16,607 nt of DNA from JAJRXG01 sp964640065. GTDB lineage: Bacteria; Bacteroidota; Bacteroidia; Chitinophagales; Saprospiraceae. Under the pieces are notes generated by a model. That model ran no database searches and was not told the origin of the DNA. It saw only the letters and a program-made list of their open reading frames with translations. The stretch is from assembly GCA_964640065.1 (NCBI GenBank), contig CAZXIE010000082.1, forward strand, positions 1 through 16,607. The letters are read 5' to 3'. The stretch's first letter is position 1, and each line of letters begins with the position of its first letter. Positions 1 to 7,621 of the stretch are shown piece after piece. Both the position numbers and the translations under genes were made by a program.

Positions 1-137
1 TCCGTATAAAACATCTTGATGTCTGTTGCGATCTCCCGACTCGGATCTATATCGACATCTGAAGGATCAGATAAGTTTGGCCCGCATCCAAAGATGATGA
101 GTACAGAAAGTAAAATAAGAGAGCGGAGATATATCAA
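1..137 (-). CDS. lptC: LptC-like LPS-export lipoprotein, N-terminal fragment
   Basis: The frame reads from 137 down to the window edge and gives about 45 residues; the rest of the gene lies outside. It opens with a hydrophobic stretch (LRSLILLSVLIIFGC) ending in a lipobox-like IFG-C, so Cys18 would be the lipidated residue. After it comes a short acidic linker and the segment REIATDIKMFYT. In Bacteroidota LptC proteins the mature N terminus has an Ala-Asp-Val/Ile-x-Met/Ile-x-Tyr-Ser/Thr-Asp pattern of this kind, which is why I favour LptC, the periplasmic adaptor of LPS transport. The only start in frame is TTG at 137-135, because a TAA lies ten codons upstream and no ATG or GTG intervenes. 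It overlaps the stop of the preceding gene by four bases (TTGA), which implies translational coupling. The lipoprotein signal is clear; the LptC name rests on a short match and could be wrong. Confidence 0.6.
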   Translation of the reverse strand, partial: MIYLRSLILLSVLIIFGCGPNLSDPSDVDIDPSREIATDIKMFYT

Positions 138-2245
138 TCTATCACGGTTAAGTCGCCGGCAAAGTTAACTACTTCGCCATCGACAAATCTGACTCTTGCT
201 ATCCAAACAAATACTCCGGGATTGACTTTAGCTCCAACGTTATCTAACTGACCATTCCATCCTTCAAATGACCCATTGAACAAGTCGATGTTATCTCTTT
301 TAAAGAGTCGTCCTCCCCAGCGATCATAGACTTCAAAAGTTTCAACTTCTTGAACTGCAATATTGCCAGTCACTTCGAATATACTATTGCGCACATCTGT
401 GGCACTAAGAGAAATAATATTAGGAGCTAGAAAAAGTTTGTCTCCTTCAGCAGTAATGGTAATATCATCAGAACCCATACAACCATCTTCATCGGTTACA
501 GTAAGTAGGTAAGTTGTAGTACCAGGAGGAACAACACTAGGGTTAGGACAATCACTACAGCTCAATCCTTGAGGAGGAGTCCATACATACGTAACCTGGA
601 GATCTGGTGGAGTAAAACTTGACATAAGCTCAGTACCCTCACCTAAAGTAACTGAAGTCTCAAGTGCACTTAGTGATACTTCGATCGGCTCAGGCTCACC
701 TATGACGAAAGTCTCATTTATACGACACCCTTTTATGTCGATAACGCTTATATTATAATTACCAGAGATTAGGTTCTCAAAAATGTTTTCAAATTGAAAT
801 GCTCCTTGGTCCAACGAGTATTGGAACTCAGGAGAACCGTTAGCAACAGTGGGCGTGATCCTACCATCACCAGAACCTGGACATGTTTGATCCTCTACTT
901 CAGCTGTGAGTTCAAGGAGATTTGGATCTGCACAGCAGGTATCGATATCTACTGCCTTGATTTCAGTAAGTTGACACCCTCTTTCTGTCTCAACAGTTAA
1001 CACAACAAGCTGCTCACCAAATGTCTCATAAGTCACTCCTAATGGACCAGAGCCGGTAGCAGTTGGCGTACTCGCTTGATCTCCAAACTGCCACTCAAAA
1101 CTCGTAATCGGATCAGTGCTTGAAGTACTCGTGCTTTCAAAAGTGATCTCTCGATCACACTCGAATCCGTCTAGGGCTGTGATATCAAAATCTGCCTCTG
1201 GTCCTAAGAACTCTGCTGACCCTCCCCACTCGATTGAAAAACCAAATCCACTGGGCGTAAAATTATTGACCAGAAGAGCATAACTCTCCCCGACTTGTAC
1301 ATCAAGAGCAGCCAAAAAATTGTTATCTCCTACTTGGCAACTTGGTTCTTCTACAAGATCAGGATCTCCGATCATCAAACCTGTCGGTCCGAAGCAAGGA
1401 GTGTCGTCCACTGGATCACCTGCAGGGTTTCTTCCAGACGCCATACATCTCACCAGATCCCTAGAATTACAATCGTTGATACCATTTGGCAATCTATAAA
1501 TTGCGAAATCCAGATCTTCCTGAGGATTATTGGTGTTATTCGGAAACAAAGTAAATGTCAAATTACCCGCTGTTCTAACAGTCCACTTATACCAAGCTGA
1601 TCCTGTCTCTGATGGCTGGTTAACAGCAGACCCATCAAGGCATGTTCCTCTAGCCTCATCTGGAAACCTACCTCCTCCTTCTAGACTAGAAACTACAAAT
1701 GGTGACTTATCGCATAAAAGAACACTAGTTTCACAGTCCTGCTGTGGTTCTGGAACAGGGGTGAAAGAATTCAAGCAAAGCTGAAATGTACCACTAGTAT
1801 TACTCGGCGAACTGATACGAATATAATAGCGCTGACCAAGCAAAAGGCTCGAATATAATCGTTCGAATACAGCATCTTGTCCCAGATCTCGGAGTTCACA
1901 ATCTACTTCAGCCAAACTCCCACATCTTCCTCTGTAAAGAGTGTAAGCAGCGCCGCGTATGGTTTCATTTCTACCTTCACCACTACCAAAAAAATTAAGT
2001 AGTAAACCTTGTTCTCTTGGGAAAAAGGTGAGCCAGACATCGCTCTCTCCATCAGATTCTCTCCAGCAAAATGGATCATCTACATCTGAAGGAGTTGCAC
2101 CTTCGTTTGTAAGACCCTGTGAACAAAATTCTGAGAGGTTATCTATCTCAATAGCTCCTTGACATTCATCAAAATTAGCTTGGCCAAAGGCAGAGAGATA
2201 ACTGATAGCTATCAAGAATGTCAATAAGGCCCGTATGTACTCCAT
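134..2245 (-). CDS. Secreted multidomain protein with PKD, SprB-like repeat and T9SS type B sorting domain
   Basis: This 703-residue protein starts with a signal peptide (about 1-22, hydrophobic core LLTFLIAISYLSAF, cleavage near FGQA). Two cysteine-containing beta-type domains follow, about 26-160 and 168-340. Each opens with a D-C/E-C motif and carries aromatic DVWLTF or AWYKW strands, a layout common in large Bacteroidota surface proteins. A PKD domain spans about 350-436 (FEWQFGD, then TYETFGEQLVVLTV), a SprB-like repeat about 445-518 (GxGDGRITPTVANG, YSLDQG, GNYNISVID), and a second PKD-like segment about 523-598 (YVWTPPQGLSC, YLLTVTDEDGC). Residues about 600-703 match the gliding-motility-associated C-terminal domain (YDRWGGRLFK, W-N-G, PGVFVW, FAGDLTVID), the type B signal for export by the type IX system and surface attachment or release. 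The ligand is unknown; adhesion or matrix binding is inference. ATG at 2245-2243 begins the signal peptide directly. Confidence 0.88.
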   Translation of the reverse strand: MEYIRALLTFLIAISYLSAFGQANFDECQGAIEIDNLSEFCSQGLTNEGATPSDVDDPFCWRESDGESDVWLTFFPREQGLLLNFFGSGEGRNETIRGAAYTLYRGRCGSLAEVDCELRDLGQDAVFERLYSSLLLGQRYYIRISSPSNTSGTFQLCLNSFTPVPEPQQDCETSVLLCDKSPFVVSSLEGGGRFPDEARGTCLDGSAVNQPSETGSAWYKWTVRTAGNLTFTLFPNNTNNPQEDLDFAIYRLPNGINDCNSRDLVRCMASGRNPAGDPVDDTPCFGPTGLMIGDPDLVEEPSCQVGDNNFLAALDVQVGESYALLVNNFTPSGFGFSIEWGGSAEFLGPEADFDITALDGFECDREITFESTSTSSTDPITSFEWQFGDQASTPTATGSGPLGVTYETFGEQLVVLTVETERGCQLTEIKAVDIDTCCADPNLLELTAEVEDQTCPGSGDGRITPTVANGSPEFQYSLDQGAFQFENIFENLISGNYNISVIDIKGCRINETFVIGEPEPIEVSLSALETSVTLGEGTELMSSFTPPDLQVTYVWTPPQGLSCSDCPNPSVVPPGTTTYLLTVTDEDGCMGSDDITITAEGDKLFLAPNIISLSATDVRNSIFEVTGNIAVQEVETFEVYDRWGGRLFKRDNIDLFNGSFEGWNGQLDNVGAKVNPGVFVWIARVRFVDGEVVNFAGDLTVID

Positions 2246-2301
2246 CTTATGTATAAATGTCTATAACGTTGAGGCTGACGACTCGTATATTTAAAACCTT
2301 A

Positions 2302-2309
2302 CAAAAATA
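2302..2309 (-). promoter_or_regulatory. Possible -7 element (TAnnTTTG) for the T9SS cargo gene
   Basis: The minus strand reads TATTTTTG, a full match to the Bacteroidota -7 consensus TAnnTTTG, 56 bases before the ATG at 2245. I see no TTTG at the expected -33 distance, so this is a half-site in an AT-rich divergent intergenic region and may be chance. Confidence 0.3.
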
Positions 2310-2330
2310 CAGGAGTACTATCTTGTGCAC

Positions 2331-2999
2331 ATGCTTTATTTAGTGCCTACGCCTATCGGTAATCTGGGTGATATGACTTTCAGGGCTATAGAAACGCTCA
2401 AAGAAGTGGATCTGATCTTAGCGGAAGACACCCGAGTATCTGGAAAGCTGCTCAAGCATTTTGAGATAACAACTGCTAAGAGATCCTATCATGCTCATAA
2501 TGAGCACTCCATCATTCAGCAAGTCTTAGAGTTATTTGTACAAGGAAAGAAAGTCGCTCTGATCACGGATGCAGGTACGCCCGCACTTTCGGATCCCGGA
2601 TTCCTCTTAGTCAGAGCTTGTCACGAAGCAGATGTACCCGTGTCCTGTCTTCCTGGTGCCAATGCCATCATCCCAGCTTTAGCCATGTCTGGTATCCCTT
2701 GTGATAGATTTTACTTTGAGGGCTTCCTACCTCATAAAAAAGGTAGGCAGACTAGATGGAAATTTTTGGCCGAGTTATCATGCACCATCGGCCTCTATGA
2801 GTCCACTCATCGGATCCTCAAGCTCGTTAGAGAAGCACCTGAGTACTTGCACGCTGATAGAGAGATCGCTATCATCAAGGAGATCAGCAAGCTTCATGAG
2901 ACTGTCATCAAGAGTACCATCGGAGGAGCGGCACAAGCTATGGAAGGAACTAATACAAAAGGTGAGTTTGTTGTAATTATTGGTCCAGATAACACCTAG
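2331..2999 (+). CDS. rsmI: 16S rRNA (cytidine(1402)-2'-O)-methyltransferase RsmI, short form
   Basis: RsmI methylates the 2'-hydroxyl of C1402 in the 16S rRNA decoding centre, using S-adenosylmethionine. The 222-residue product shows the family motifs in order: VPTPIGNLGDMTFRA (5-19), AEDTR (31-35), YHAHNE (53-58), LITDAGTPALSDPG (77-90), CLPGANAIIPALAMSGIP (106-123), FYFEGFLPHKKGRQ (127-140), LYESTHRI (155-162), and the closing KGEFVVII. It is shorter than the E. coli protein (about 286 residues) because the C-terminal helical extension is absent, as is usual in Bacteroidota. I place the start at ATG 2331 because RsmI proteins begin MLYLVPTPIGN; an in-frame GTG six bases upstream would add two residues. 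Six bases separate its stop from the next gene, so the two are probably cotranscribed. The family assignment is near certain. Confidence 0.96.
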   Translation: MLYLVPTPIGNLGDMTFRAIETLKEVDLILAEDTRVSGKLLKHFEITTAKRSYHAHNEHSIIQQVLELFVQGKKVALITDAGTPALSDPGFLLVRACHEADVPVSCLPGANAIIPALAMSGIPCDRFYFEGFLPHKKGRQTRWKFLAELSCTIGLYESTHRILKLVREAPEYLHADREIAIIKEISKLHETVIKSTIGGAAQAMEGTNTKGEFVVIIGPDNT

Positions 3000-3005
3000 A
3001 ATATT

Positions 3006-3509
3006 ATGAAAAAGAGACCAGTCATCAAGATTGAACCGACTGCTACAGATCGCAGGATGGATATGGCAGCATTGGTTTTGACTCTACTCTTAGTAGCCTT
3101 ACCTCTTTTATTTTACAGCCAACTTCCAGACAGAATACCAAGTCACTTCGGGGCTAGCGGGGATATAGATGGCTATGGGTCGAAGTACACCATATGGATC
3201 CTTGCCGCTATCGGAGTAATGACGTATGCCCTGTTCAGATACCTCTTGCAGATGCCTCATAATTTTAATTATCTCACTCCCGTAAATGAGGAAAACGCCG
3301 AAAGTCAGTATCGATCTGCCACCAAACTGATGCGGTATATCCTGATCGTAACGCAAGCTATATTTCTCATTATTCTTATAGCAGTGATCTATGCGGCTTT
3401 ACAACCAGGTAAAAATTTGTTAGGCCCATGGTTCACGATTGGCACGATCCTCCTTACCATCATCATACCTGTTTACATAGCTTTCAAGATGAGTTATACG
3501 ACCAAGTAG
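3006..3509 (+). CDS. DUF1648 (SdpI-like) integral membrane protein
   Basis: The 167-residue protein has four predicted membrane helices (about 20-38, 62-80, 108-131, 140-160). Between the first two lies the conserved DUF1648 segment LPDRIPSHFGASGDIDGYGSK (39-59). Its pattern, 'LP..iP.HFg..G..dgygsK', is the hallmark of the family, which includes the immunity protein SdpI and a YfhL-like group of small membrane proteins. Here only one DUF1648 repeat is present and the second SdpI-type half is not obvious. The cellular role is unknown; nothing in the sequence suggests an SdpC-like toxin nearby, so I do not call it an immunity protein. The ATG at 3006 is six bases after rsmI, which indicates an operon, although the functions appear unrelated. 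Confidence 0.8.
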   Translation: MKKRPVIKIEPTATDRRMDMAALVLTLLLVALPLLFYSQLPDRIPSHFGASGDIDGYGSKYTIWILAAIGVMTYALFRYLLQMPHNFNYLTPVNEENAESQYRSATKLMRYILIVTQAIFLIILIAVIYAALQPGKNLLGPWFTIGTILLTIIIPVYIAFKMSYTTK

Positions 3510-3572
3510 ATCTATCTTTTAGAGATTAGTCGATCTGATTATTATATTGCAATCATTCAACGTTGACTATTT

Positions 3573-4130
3573 ATGAGAAGAAGAACTGCCTTGAAAAGTA
3601 TCACCGTCATTGCAGCAGGAGCGGCGTTATTTCCGAGCTGTAGCGAGAGTCTTATCCTTACCCATCTTCCAGAAGAAGATCTCGCTTTTAATGGCGCACA
3701 GAGTACATGGCTTGAGGCGATCTCTGAAGCTGTCTTGCCCAAGGGTGATAGGTCTCTAACTACCTTGGAGAGCCTTCCGACATTCGTCGCTCAGCATCTC
3801 AACGTTCTATCCTCCAAGAAAGACCTGACCACTTTCGTAAATGGTTACAACCTCTGTACTGAAGAGATGAAAGGCATTTACGAAAGTGAGACGAAAGAAC
3901 TTACATCAGCGCAGATCATCAGCTACTTTACTGATCAACTAGCAGTGAAAGAGACTCCAGTTGAACCTGTGGATGAGTTAAGTGAACTGAGTAATGAGGC
4001 GAAGAAGATGTTCTGCCAAAAAATGAGAGGCCTGTCGATACATCATCTGACAACCTCTAAAGAATACCAAGAAGATGTACTAGAGTTTAAGCTAGTGCCG
4101 AAGACATATCAAGCTTGTGTAAACGCATAA
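3573..4130 (+). CDS. Gluconate 2-dehydrogenase subunit 3 family protein (Tat/lipoprotein)
   Basis: This 185-residue protein begins MRRRTALKSITVIAAGAALFPSC. R3-R4 followed by T-A-L-K fits the twin-arginine pattern RRx-hydrophobic-LK, and the hydrophobic core ends at PS-C23, a lipobox-like site. The product is therefore probably exported folded by Tat and lipid-anchored. The mature part is helical: TWLEAISEAVLPKGD (45-59) resembles the 'A..d.iiP' opening of the gluconate 2-dehydrogenase subunit 3 family, and a later segment, KKMFCQKMRGLSIHHLTTSKEY, matches its C-terminal half. Such subunits accompany a membrane-associated GMC flavoprotein, and one follows after ten bases. In known enzymes of this type the catalytic subunit has no signal and rides out with the Tat-bearing small subunit; I infer the same here. 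The cytochrome c subunit of the classical three-part enzyme is not in the window. Confidence 0.82.
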   Translation: MRRRTALKSITVIAAGAALFPSCSESLILTHLPEEDLAFNGAQSTWLEAISEAVLPKGDRSLTTLESLPTFVAQHLNVLSSKKDLTTFVNGYNLCTEEMKGIYESETKELTSAQIISYFTDQLAVKETPVEPVDELSELSNEAKKMFCQKMRGLSIHHLTTSKEYQEDVLEFKLVPKTYQACVNA

Positions 4131-4140
4131 ATGGATAAGG

Positions 4141-5844
4141 ATGAATAATGATCACACATATGATGCTATCGTCATCGGTGCAGGCATGAGCGGAGGATGG
4201 TCTGCTAAAGAGTTAAGCGAACGTGGCCTTAAGACACTTTTGCTCGAAAGAGGTAAAGACGTGAAGCACCTAACGAATTATCCCACGATGAATCTCAACC
4301 CGTGGGAATTTCCTAACAGAGGAGGTATCTCAGATGAGATAAAAGAGGCAAACCCATCGATCTCAAGATGCTACGCCTATAGAGAAGATAATCAACACTT
4401 TTTTGTCAAGGACACTGAGCATCCTTATATCCAAGACAAGCCATTTGATTGGATCAGAGGGTACCAAGTGGGTGGTAAGTCACTGATGTGGGCACGTCAG
4501 ACTCAGCGATGGAGTGATTTTGATTTTGAAGGTCCGGCGAGAGATGGATTTGCAGTGGACTGGCCGATCAGATATAAAGACTTAGCACCTTGGTATACGA
4601 AGGTGGAAAGATTCGCAGGTATATCTGGCAATAAGGACGGGTTAGATATGCTTCCCGACGGTGACTTCTTACCAGCCTGGGATCTCAACTGTGTCGAGAA
4701 ACACTTCCAATCTACCGTAAAAGAAAACTATCAAAATAGACATGTTATCTATGGTCGATGTGCTCATGTTACTAAGCCTAATGAGATACATAAGCAGCAA
4801 GGAAGAGGTACCTGTCAAACTCGCACAGAATGCGAACGAGGTTGTCCATTTGGAGGATATTTTAATGCTAACTCTACGACTATCCCGTGGGCTCAAAAAA
4901 CAGGCAATATGACCTTGAGGCCGGATAGTATCGTCCATAGTATTATCTATGATGACAAGACAGAAAAGGCCGTAGGTGTCCGAGTGATAGATGCTCACAC
5001 ACATGAAACGACAGAGTACCTTGCGAAGGTCATCTTCATCAATGCAGGGGCAATCAATACGATAGCCATTCTGCAGAATTCGACTTCAGCAAGATATCCA
5101 GATGGCTTAGGTAATGACAGTGGTACTCTCGGTAAATATGTTGCCTTTCATAACTATCGATCTAGAGTGAATGCTGTATGCGAAGACTTCGGAGATCGAA
5201 AACCAGTAGGCAAAAAACCGACAAGCGCTTACTTACCGAGATTTAGAAATCTCTATCAACAAGAGACTGACTTCCTAAGAGGTTATGCATGCGGATTTAG
5301 TGCCAATAGATATCCCAAAAGAAGAGAGACGGCTGATCTTATGGGACAGGAACTAACGGATGAGCTTTTCCGAGATAATGAGCTTGGACCATGGCGTGTA
5401 GGTTCTCACATCATGGGTGAGACGATACCCAAAGAATCCAATCAGGTGTATCTGGACGATGAAAAGAAAGATAAGTGGGATATGCCGCTGATCCATCTAG
5501 ATATAGCCTATGATGACAATGATGAGAAGATGATAAAAGACTATGAAGAGCAGCTCAGTGAGATGTTTGAAAAGGCTGGGTTTAAAGATATCCGAGTAGA
5601 TGATGATCATAGAGCGCCGGGGCTTGATATACATGAGATGGGAGGTGTCAGGATGGGCAAAGATCCAAGGACCTCTGTACTCAATGGTTGGCATCAGATC
5701 CATAGCTGTCCCAACGTCATAGTTAGTGACGGAGCTTGCATGACAAGTACTTCTACGCAAAACCCATCATTGACCTATATGGCTATGGCAGCACGAGCTG
5801 CTAATCATATAGTTGATATATTAGAAAAGGGTGAATTATCTTAG
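4141..5844 (+). CDS. GMC-family FAD-dependent oxidoreductase, probable periplasmic dehydrogenase catalytic subunit
   Basis: The 567-residue flavoprotein has an N-terminal Rossmann motif (VIGAGMSGGWSAKEL, 11-25) and ends its first strand-helix-strand with LLLERG. GGKSLMWARQTQRW (111-124) is the family's second FAD-contact region. The C-terminal GMC domain holds DIHEMGGVRMG with His498 and STSTQNPSLTYMAMAARAA with Asn541, the expected catalytic His/Asn pair. It has no signal peptide. A cysteine cluster, C225-x5-C231-x3-C235-P, resembles the one that binds a 3Fe-4S cluster in FAD-glucose dehydrogenases of the Burkholderia type, which would pass electrons to an external acceptor rather than oxygen. 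The upstream subunit 3 gene is ten bases away and probably gives the export partner. The substrate is likely a sugar, sugar acid or polyol, but the sequence does not say which. The family is certain and the Fe-S centre is inference. Confidence 0.9.
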   Translation: MNNDHTYDAIVIGAGMSGGWSAKELSERGLKTLLLERGKDVKHLTNYPTMNLNPWEFPNRGGISDEIKEANPSISRCYAYREDNQHFFVKDTEHPYIQDKPFDWIRGYQVGGKSLMWARQTQRWSDFDFEGPARDGFAVDWPIRYKDLAPWYTKVERFAGISGNKDGLDMLPDGDFLPAWDLNCVEKHFQSTVKENYQNRHVIYGRCAHVTKPNEIHKQQGRGTCQTRTECERGCPFGGYFNANSTTIPWAQKTGNMTLRPDSIVHSIIYDDKTEKAVGVRVIDAHTHETTEYLAKVIFINAGAINTIAILQNSTSARYPDGLGNDSGTLGKYVAFHNYRSRVNAVCEDFGDRKPVGKKPTSAYLPRFRNLYQQETDFLRGYACGFSANRYPKRRETADLMGQELTDELFRDNELGPWRVGSHIMGETIPKESNQVYLDDEKKDKWDMPLIHLDIAYDDNDEKMIKDYEEQLSEMFEKAGFKDIRVDDDHRAPGLDIHEMGGVRMGKDPRTSVLNGWHQIHSCPNVIVSDGACMTSTSTQNPSLTYMAMAARAANHIVDILEKGELS

Positions 5845-5850
5845 TCCTTA

Positions 5851-5874
5851 GAGAGTGGACTTTTTGCCACTTTC
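5851..5874 (+). terminator. Possible intrinsic terminator after the GMC gene
   Basis: GAGAGTGG (5851-5858) can pair with CCACTTTC (5867-5874), an eight-pair stem with one G-T wobble around an eight-base loop. A short run of five T occurs only six bases after the stem (5880-5884). It lies just after the stop at 5844 and before the protease ATG at 5898. The distance to the T-run makes it a weak or attenuating terminator at best. Confidence 0.35.
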
Positions 5875-5897
5875 AGACGTTTTTCTTCAGTTCCTTT

Positions 5898-7193
5898 ATG
5901 ACAACACTCAAGACGACCTTTAACATCAAGTATCTCTGGATATTCCTTTGTCTGGTATTCATGGCTCCACGGAGTGATGCTCAGGTCATTGGTATTGATC
6001 TATTAGGAGATCAAGATGAAGTAAGAGTACCATTCTCATATGAGCAGGGTTTTATCATCGTGCAGTTCTGGCTGAATGGTATCATCCCGCTGCGCATGAT
6101 CCTAGATACTGGGGCCCAGAATACTATACTTTTTGATAAAGAAATAGCTCAGATACTTGGGATACAATATGAACGAGAGATCACTATCATGGGTTCTGAT
6201 CTTGACTCTGTTTTACAAGCAAAAATCGCACGTCGCGTACAAGCAAGACTATCGGGTTGTGCTCCTGTCATCCGGGATATCATCGTTCTTGAAGAAAACA
6301 CACTATTGCTAAGTGAAAAGCTAGGGACTGAGATCAATGGTATCATAGGTGGTAGTTTCTTTTCTAATCTCGTTATGGACATAGACTATAACAAAGAGAG
6401 GATTCATTTTACTCACCCTAAAGAATTCAAAGGGCCAGAAAATAAAAGAAAAAGATGGTGGCAATTTTGGCGCAAATCACGACAGTATACAAAGTATCCG
6501 ATGTCTGTTTTGAATCACAAACCATATCTCAAAGCCGATGTCCAAGTAACAAGAGAATCAGAACAGACTCTTAATTTATTGCTAGATACAGGCGCTTCTT
6601 TACCCTTCTTAGTACACGCCAATTCAGATACCACTATCCAATTGCCCAGTCGACTTATGATCGGGAAAGTAGGATATGGGCTATCTGGAGAAATATTGGG
6701 ATATCGAGGTAAATCTCACCTTTTGGAGATAGGAGAAAACATCGCATTTAGTGACATCCTTACGAGTTTTCAAGATCTCGAATCTGCAGAAAACGCAGAT
6801 AAAGAATTAATCCGCAATGGAATAATCGGCAATGTACTTCTTGAGAGATTTGATGTAATCTTAGACTATACGAGACAGGATCTCTATCTCCGGCCTAATA
6901 AAGGCTACAACGAGGAGTTTTCTTTTGATAAGAGTGGAATCACAACTCTTGCTGTAGGTCCAAGGCTAGATCAGTTTTATATTATAGCAGTTATAGACAA
7001 ATCTCCCGCCGCAAGAGCAGGCATCCAACCCGGAGATGTAATCACAAGGATCAATAATAAGAATGCCAAAAAATTCAATCTCGACTGGGTCAATACGATC
7101 CTCGCTGGCAAGTCTGGAAAGAAGGTTAAACTGACCCTAAAAAGAGGTGACAAAGTGCTCAAAAGAGAGATCATTCTGAAGGAATGGTTCTAG
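5898..7193 (+). CDS. Secreted two-domain retropepsin-like aspartyl protease with PDZ domain
   Basis: The 431-residue product has an N-terminal signal (about 1-29: YLWIFLCLVFMAPRSDA, cleavage near DAQ). Two retropepsin-like halves follow. The first carries MILDTGAQNTILF (DTG at 70-72) and later NGIIGG (147-152); the second carries LLLDTGASLPFLV (DTG at 230-232) and later NGIIGN (307-312). Each DTG paired with a downstream hydrophobic-Gly motif is what one lobe of an aspartic protease needs, so the chain may form its own active site as an intramolecular pseudodimer. A basic, tryptophan-rich linker (RKRWWQFWRKSR, 184-195) divides them. A PDZ domain closes the protein (about 350-425), with KSPAARAGIQPGDVITRIN as its binding and turn region. 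PDZ-aspartyl proteases of this kind are frequent in Bacteroidota and presumed periplasmic; the substrates are unknown. No close partner gene is evident. Confidence 0.86.
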   Translation: MTTLKTTFNIKYLWIFLCLVFMAPRSDAQVIGIDLLGDQDEVRVPFSYEQGFIIVQFWLNGIIPLRMILDTGAQNTILFDKEIAQILGIQYEREITIMGSDLDSVLQAKIARRVQARLSGCAPVIRDIIVLEENTLLLSEKLGTEINGIIGGSFFSNLVMDIDYNKERIHFTHPKEFKGPENKRKRWWQFWRKSRQYTKYPMSVLNHKPYLKADVQVTRESEQTLNLLLDTGASLPFLVHANSDTTIQLPSRLMIGKVGYGLSGEILGYRGKSHLLEIGENIAFSDILTSFQDLESAENADKELIRNGIIGNVLLERFDVILDYTRQDLYLRPNKGYNEEFSFDKSGITTLAVGPRLDQFYIIAVIDKSPAARAGIQPGDVITRINNKNAKKFNLDWVNTILAGKSGKKVKLTLKRGDKVLKREIILKEWF

Positions 7194-7240
7194 CCTTATG
7201 CGTGTTTGCTATCTGTCAATATCAGGCGTGAATAAGGTAT

Positions 7241-7270
7241 TTTGAATATCAATGAATAAGACTATCTTTG
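7241..7270 (+). promoter_or_regulatory. Consensus Bacteroidota promoter for rplU-rpmA
   Basis: TTTG at 7241-7244 and TATCTTTG at 7263-7270 are separated by 18 bases. Both boxes match the Bacteroidota primary-sigma consensus TTTG-N~19-TAnnTTTG exactly. Transcription would begin near 7276-7278, leaving a leader of about 30 bases before the rplU ATG at 7307. It is the best promoter in the window and sits before a gene pair expected to be strongly expressed. Confidence 0.75.
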
Positions 7271-7306
7271 CAGCCCGATTTTTACAAATAGATTAAAAGT
7301 AGGATC

Positions 7307-7618
7307 ATGTTTGCCATAGTCACGATAGCCGGACAGCAGTTTAAAGTCGCAGAAGGACAAGAATTGTTCGTACACCATCTTGGTGAAGAAGAAGGCGCTT
7401 CGGTTTCCTTTGATGAAGTATTACTGGTCGGTAGCGATAGTAAGACTCAAGTAGGTACACCGACTCTTTCAAGTGCTTCTGTAAAGGCCACCGTCTTAGG
7501 TACACAAAAAGGAGACAAAGTAATAGTCTTCAAGAAGAAAAGACGTAAAGGATACAAGGTGAAGAATGGTCACCGTCAACTATTTTCTAAGATTAAGATA
7601 GACGCGATAAACCCGTAA
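7307..7618 (+). CDS. rplU: 50S ribosomal protein L21
   Basis: The 103-residue protein has the full L21 profile: MFAIVTIAGQQFKVAEGQ at the start, the central EVLLVGSDSKTQVGTP, and the signature KVIVFKKKRRKGYKVKNGHRQ (75-95), where the basic loop contacts 23S rRNA. The length is normal for bacterial L21. It lies about 30 bases downstream of a consensus promoter and three bases ahead of rpmA, the standard L21-L27 arrangement. Some Bacteroidota L21 proteins carry an added C-terminal helix-hairpin-helix region; this one does not, and a domain of that sort is on its partner L27 instead. Confidence 0.97.
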   Translation: MFAIVTIAGQQFKVAEGQELFVHHLGEEEGASVSFDEVLLVGSDSKTQVGTPTLSSASVKATVLGTQKGDKVIVFKKKRRKGYKVKNGHRQLFSKIKIDAINP

Positions 7619-7621
7619 CTC

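Noticed and set aside
3006..3509. Bacteriocin immunity function (SdpI) for the DUF1648 protein
   Set aside because: Only a single DUF1648 unit is present, and there is no toxin or maturation gene beside it.
7194..7237. Inverted repeat CCTTAT / ATAAGG after the protease gene
   Set aside because: Only six pairs with a 32-base loop and no T-run; expected by chance in AT-rich DNA.
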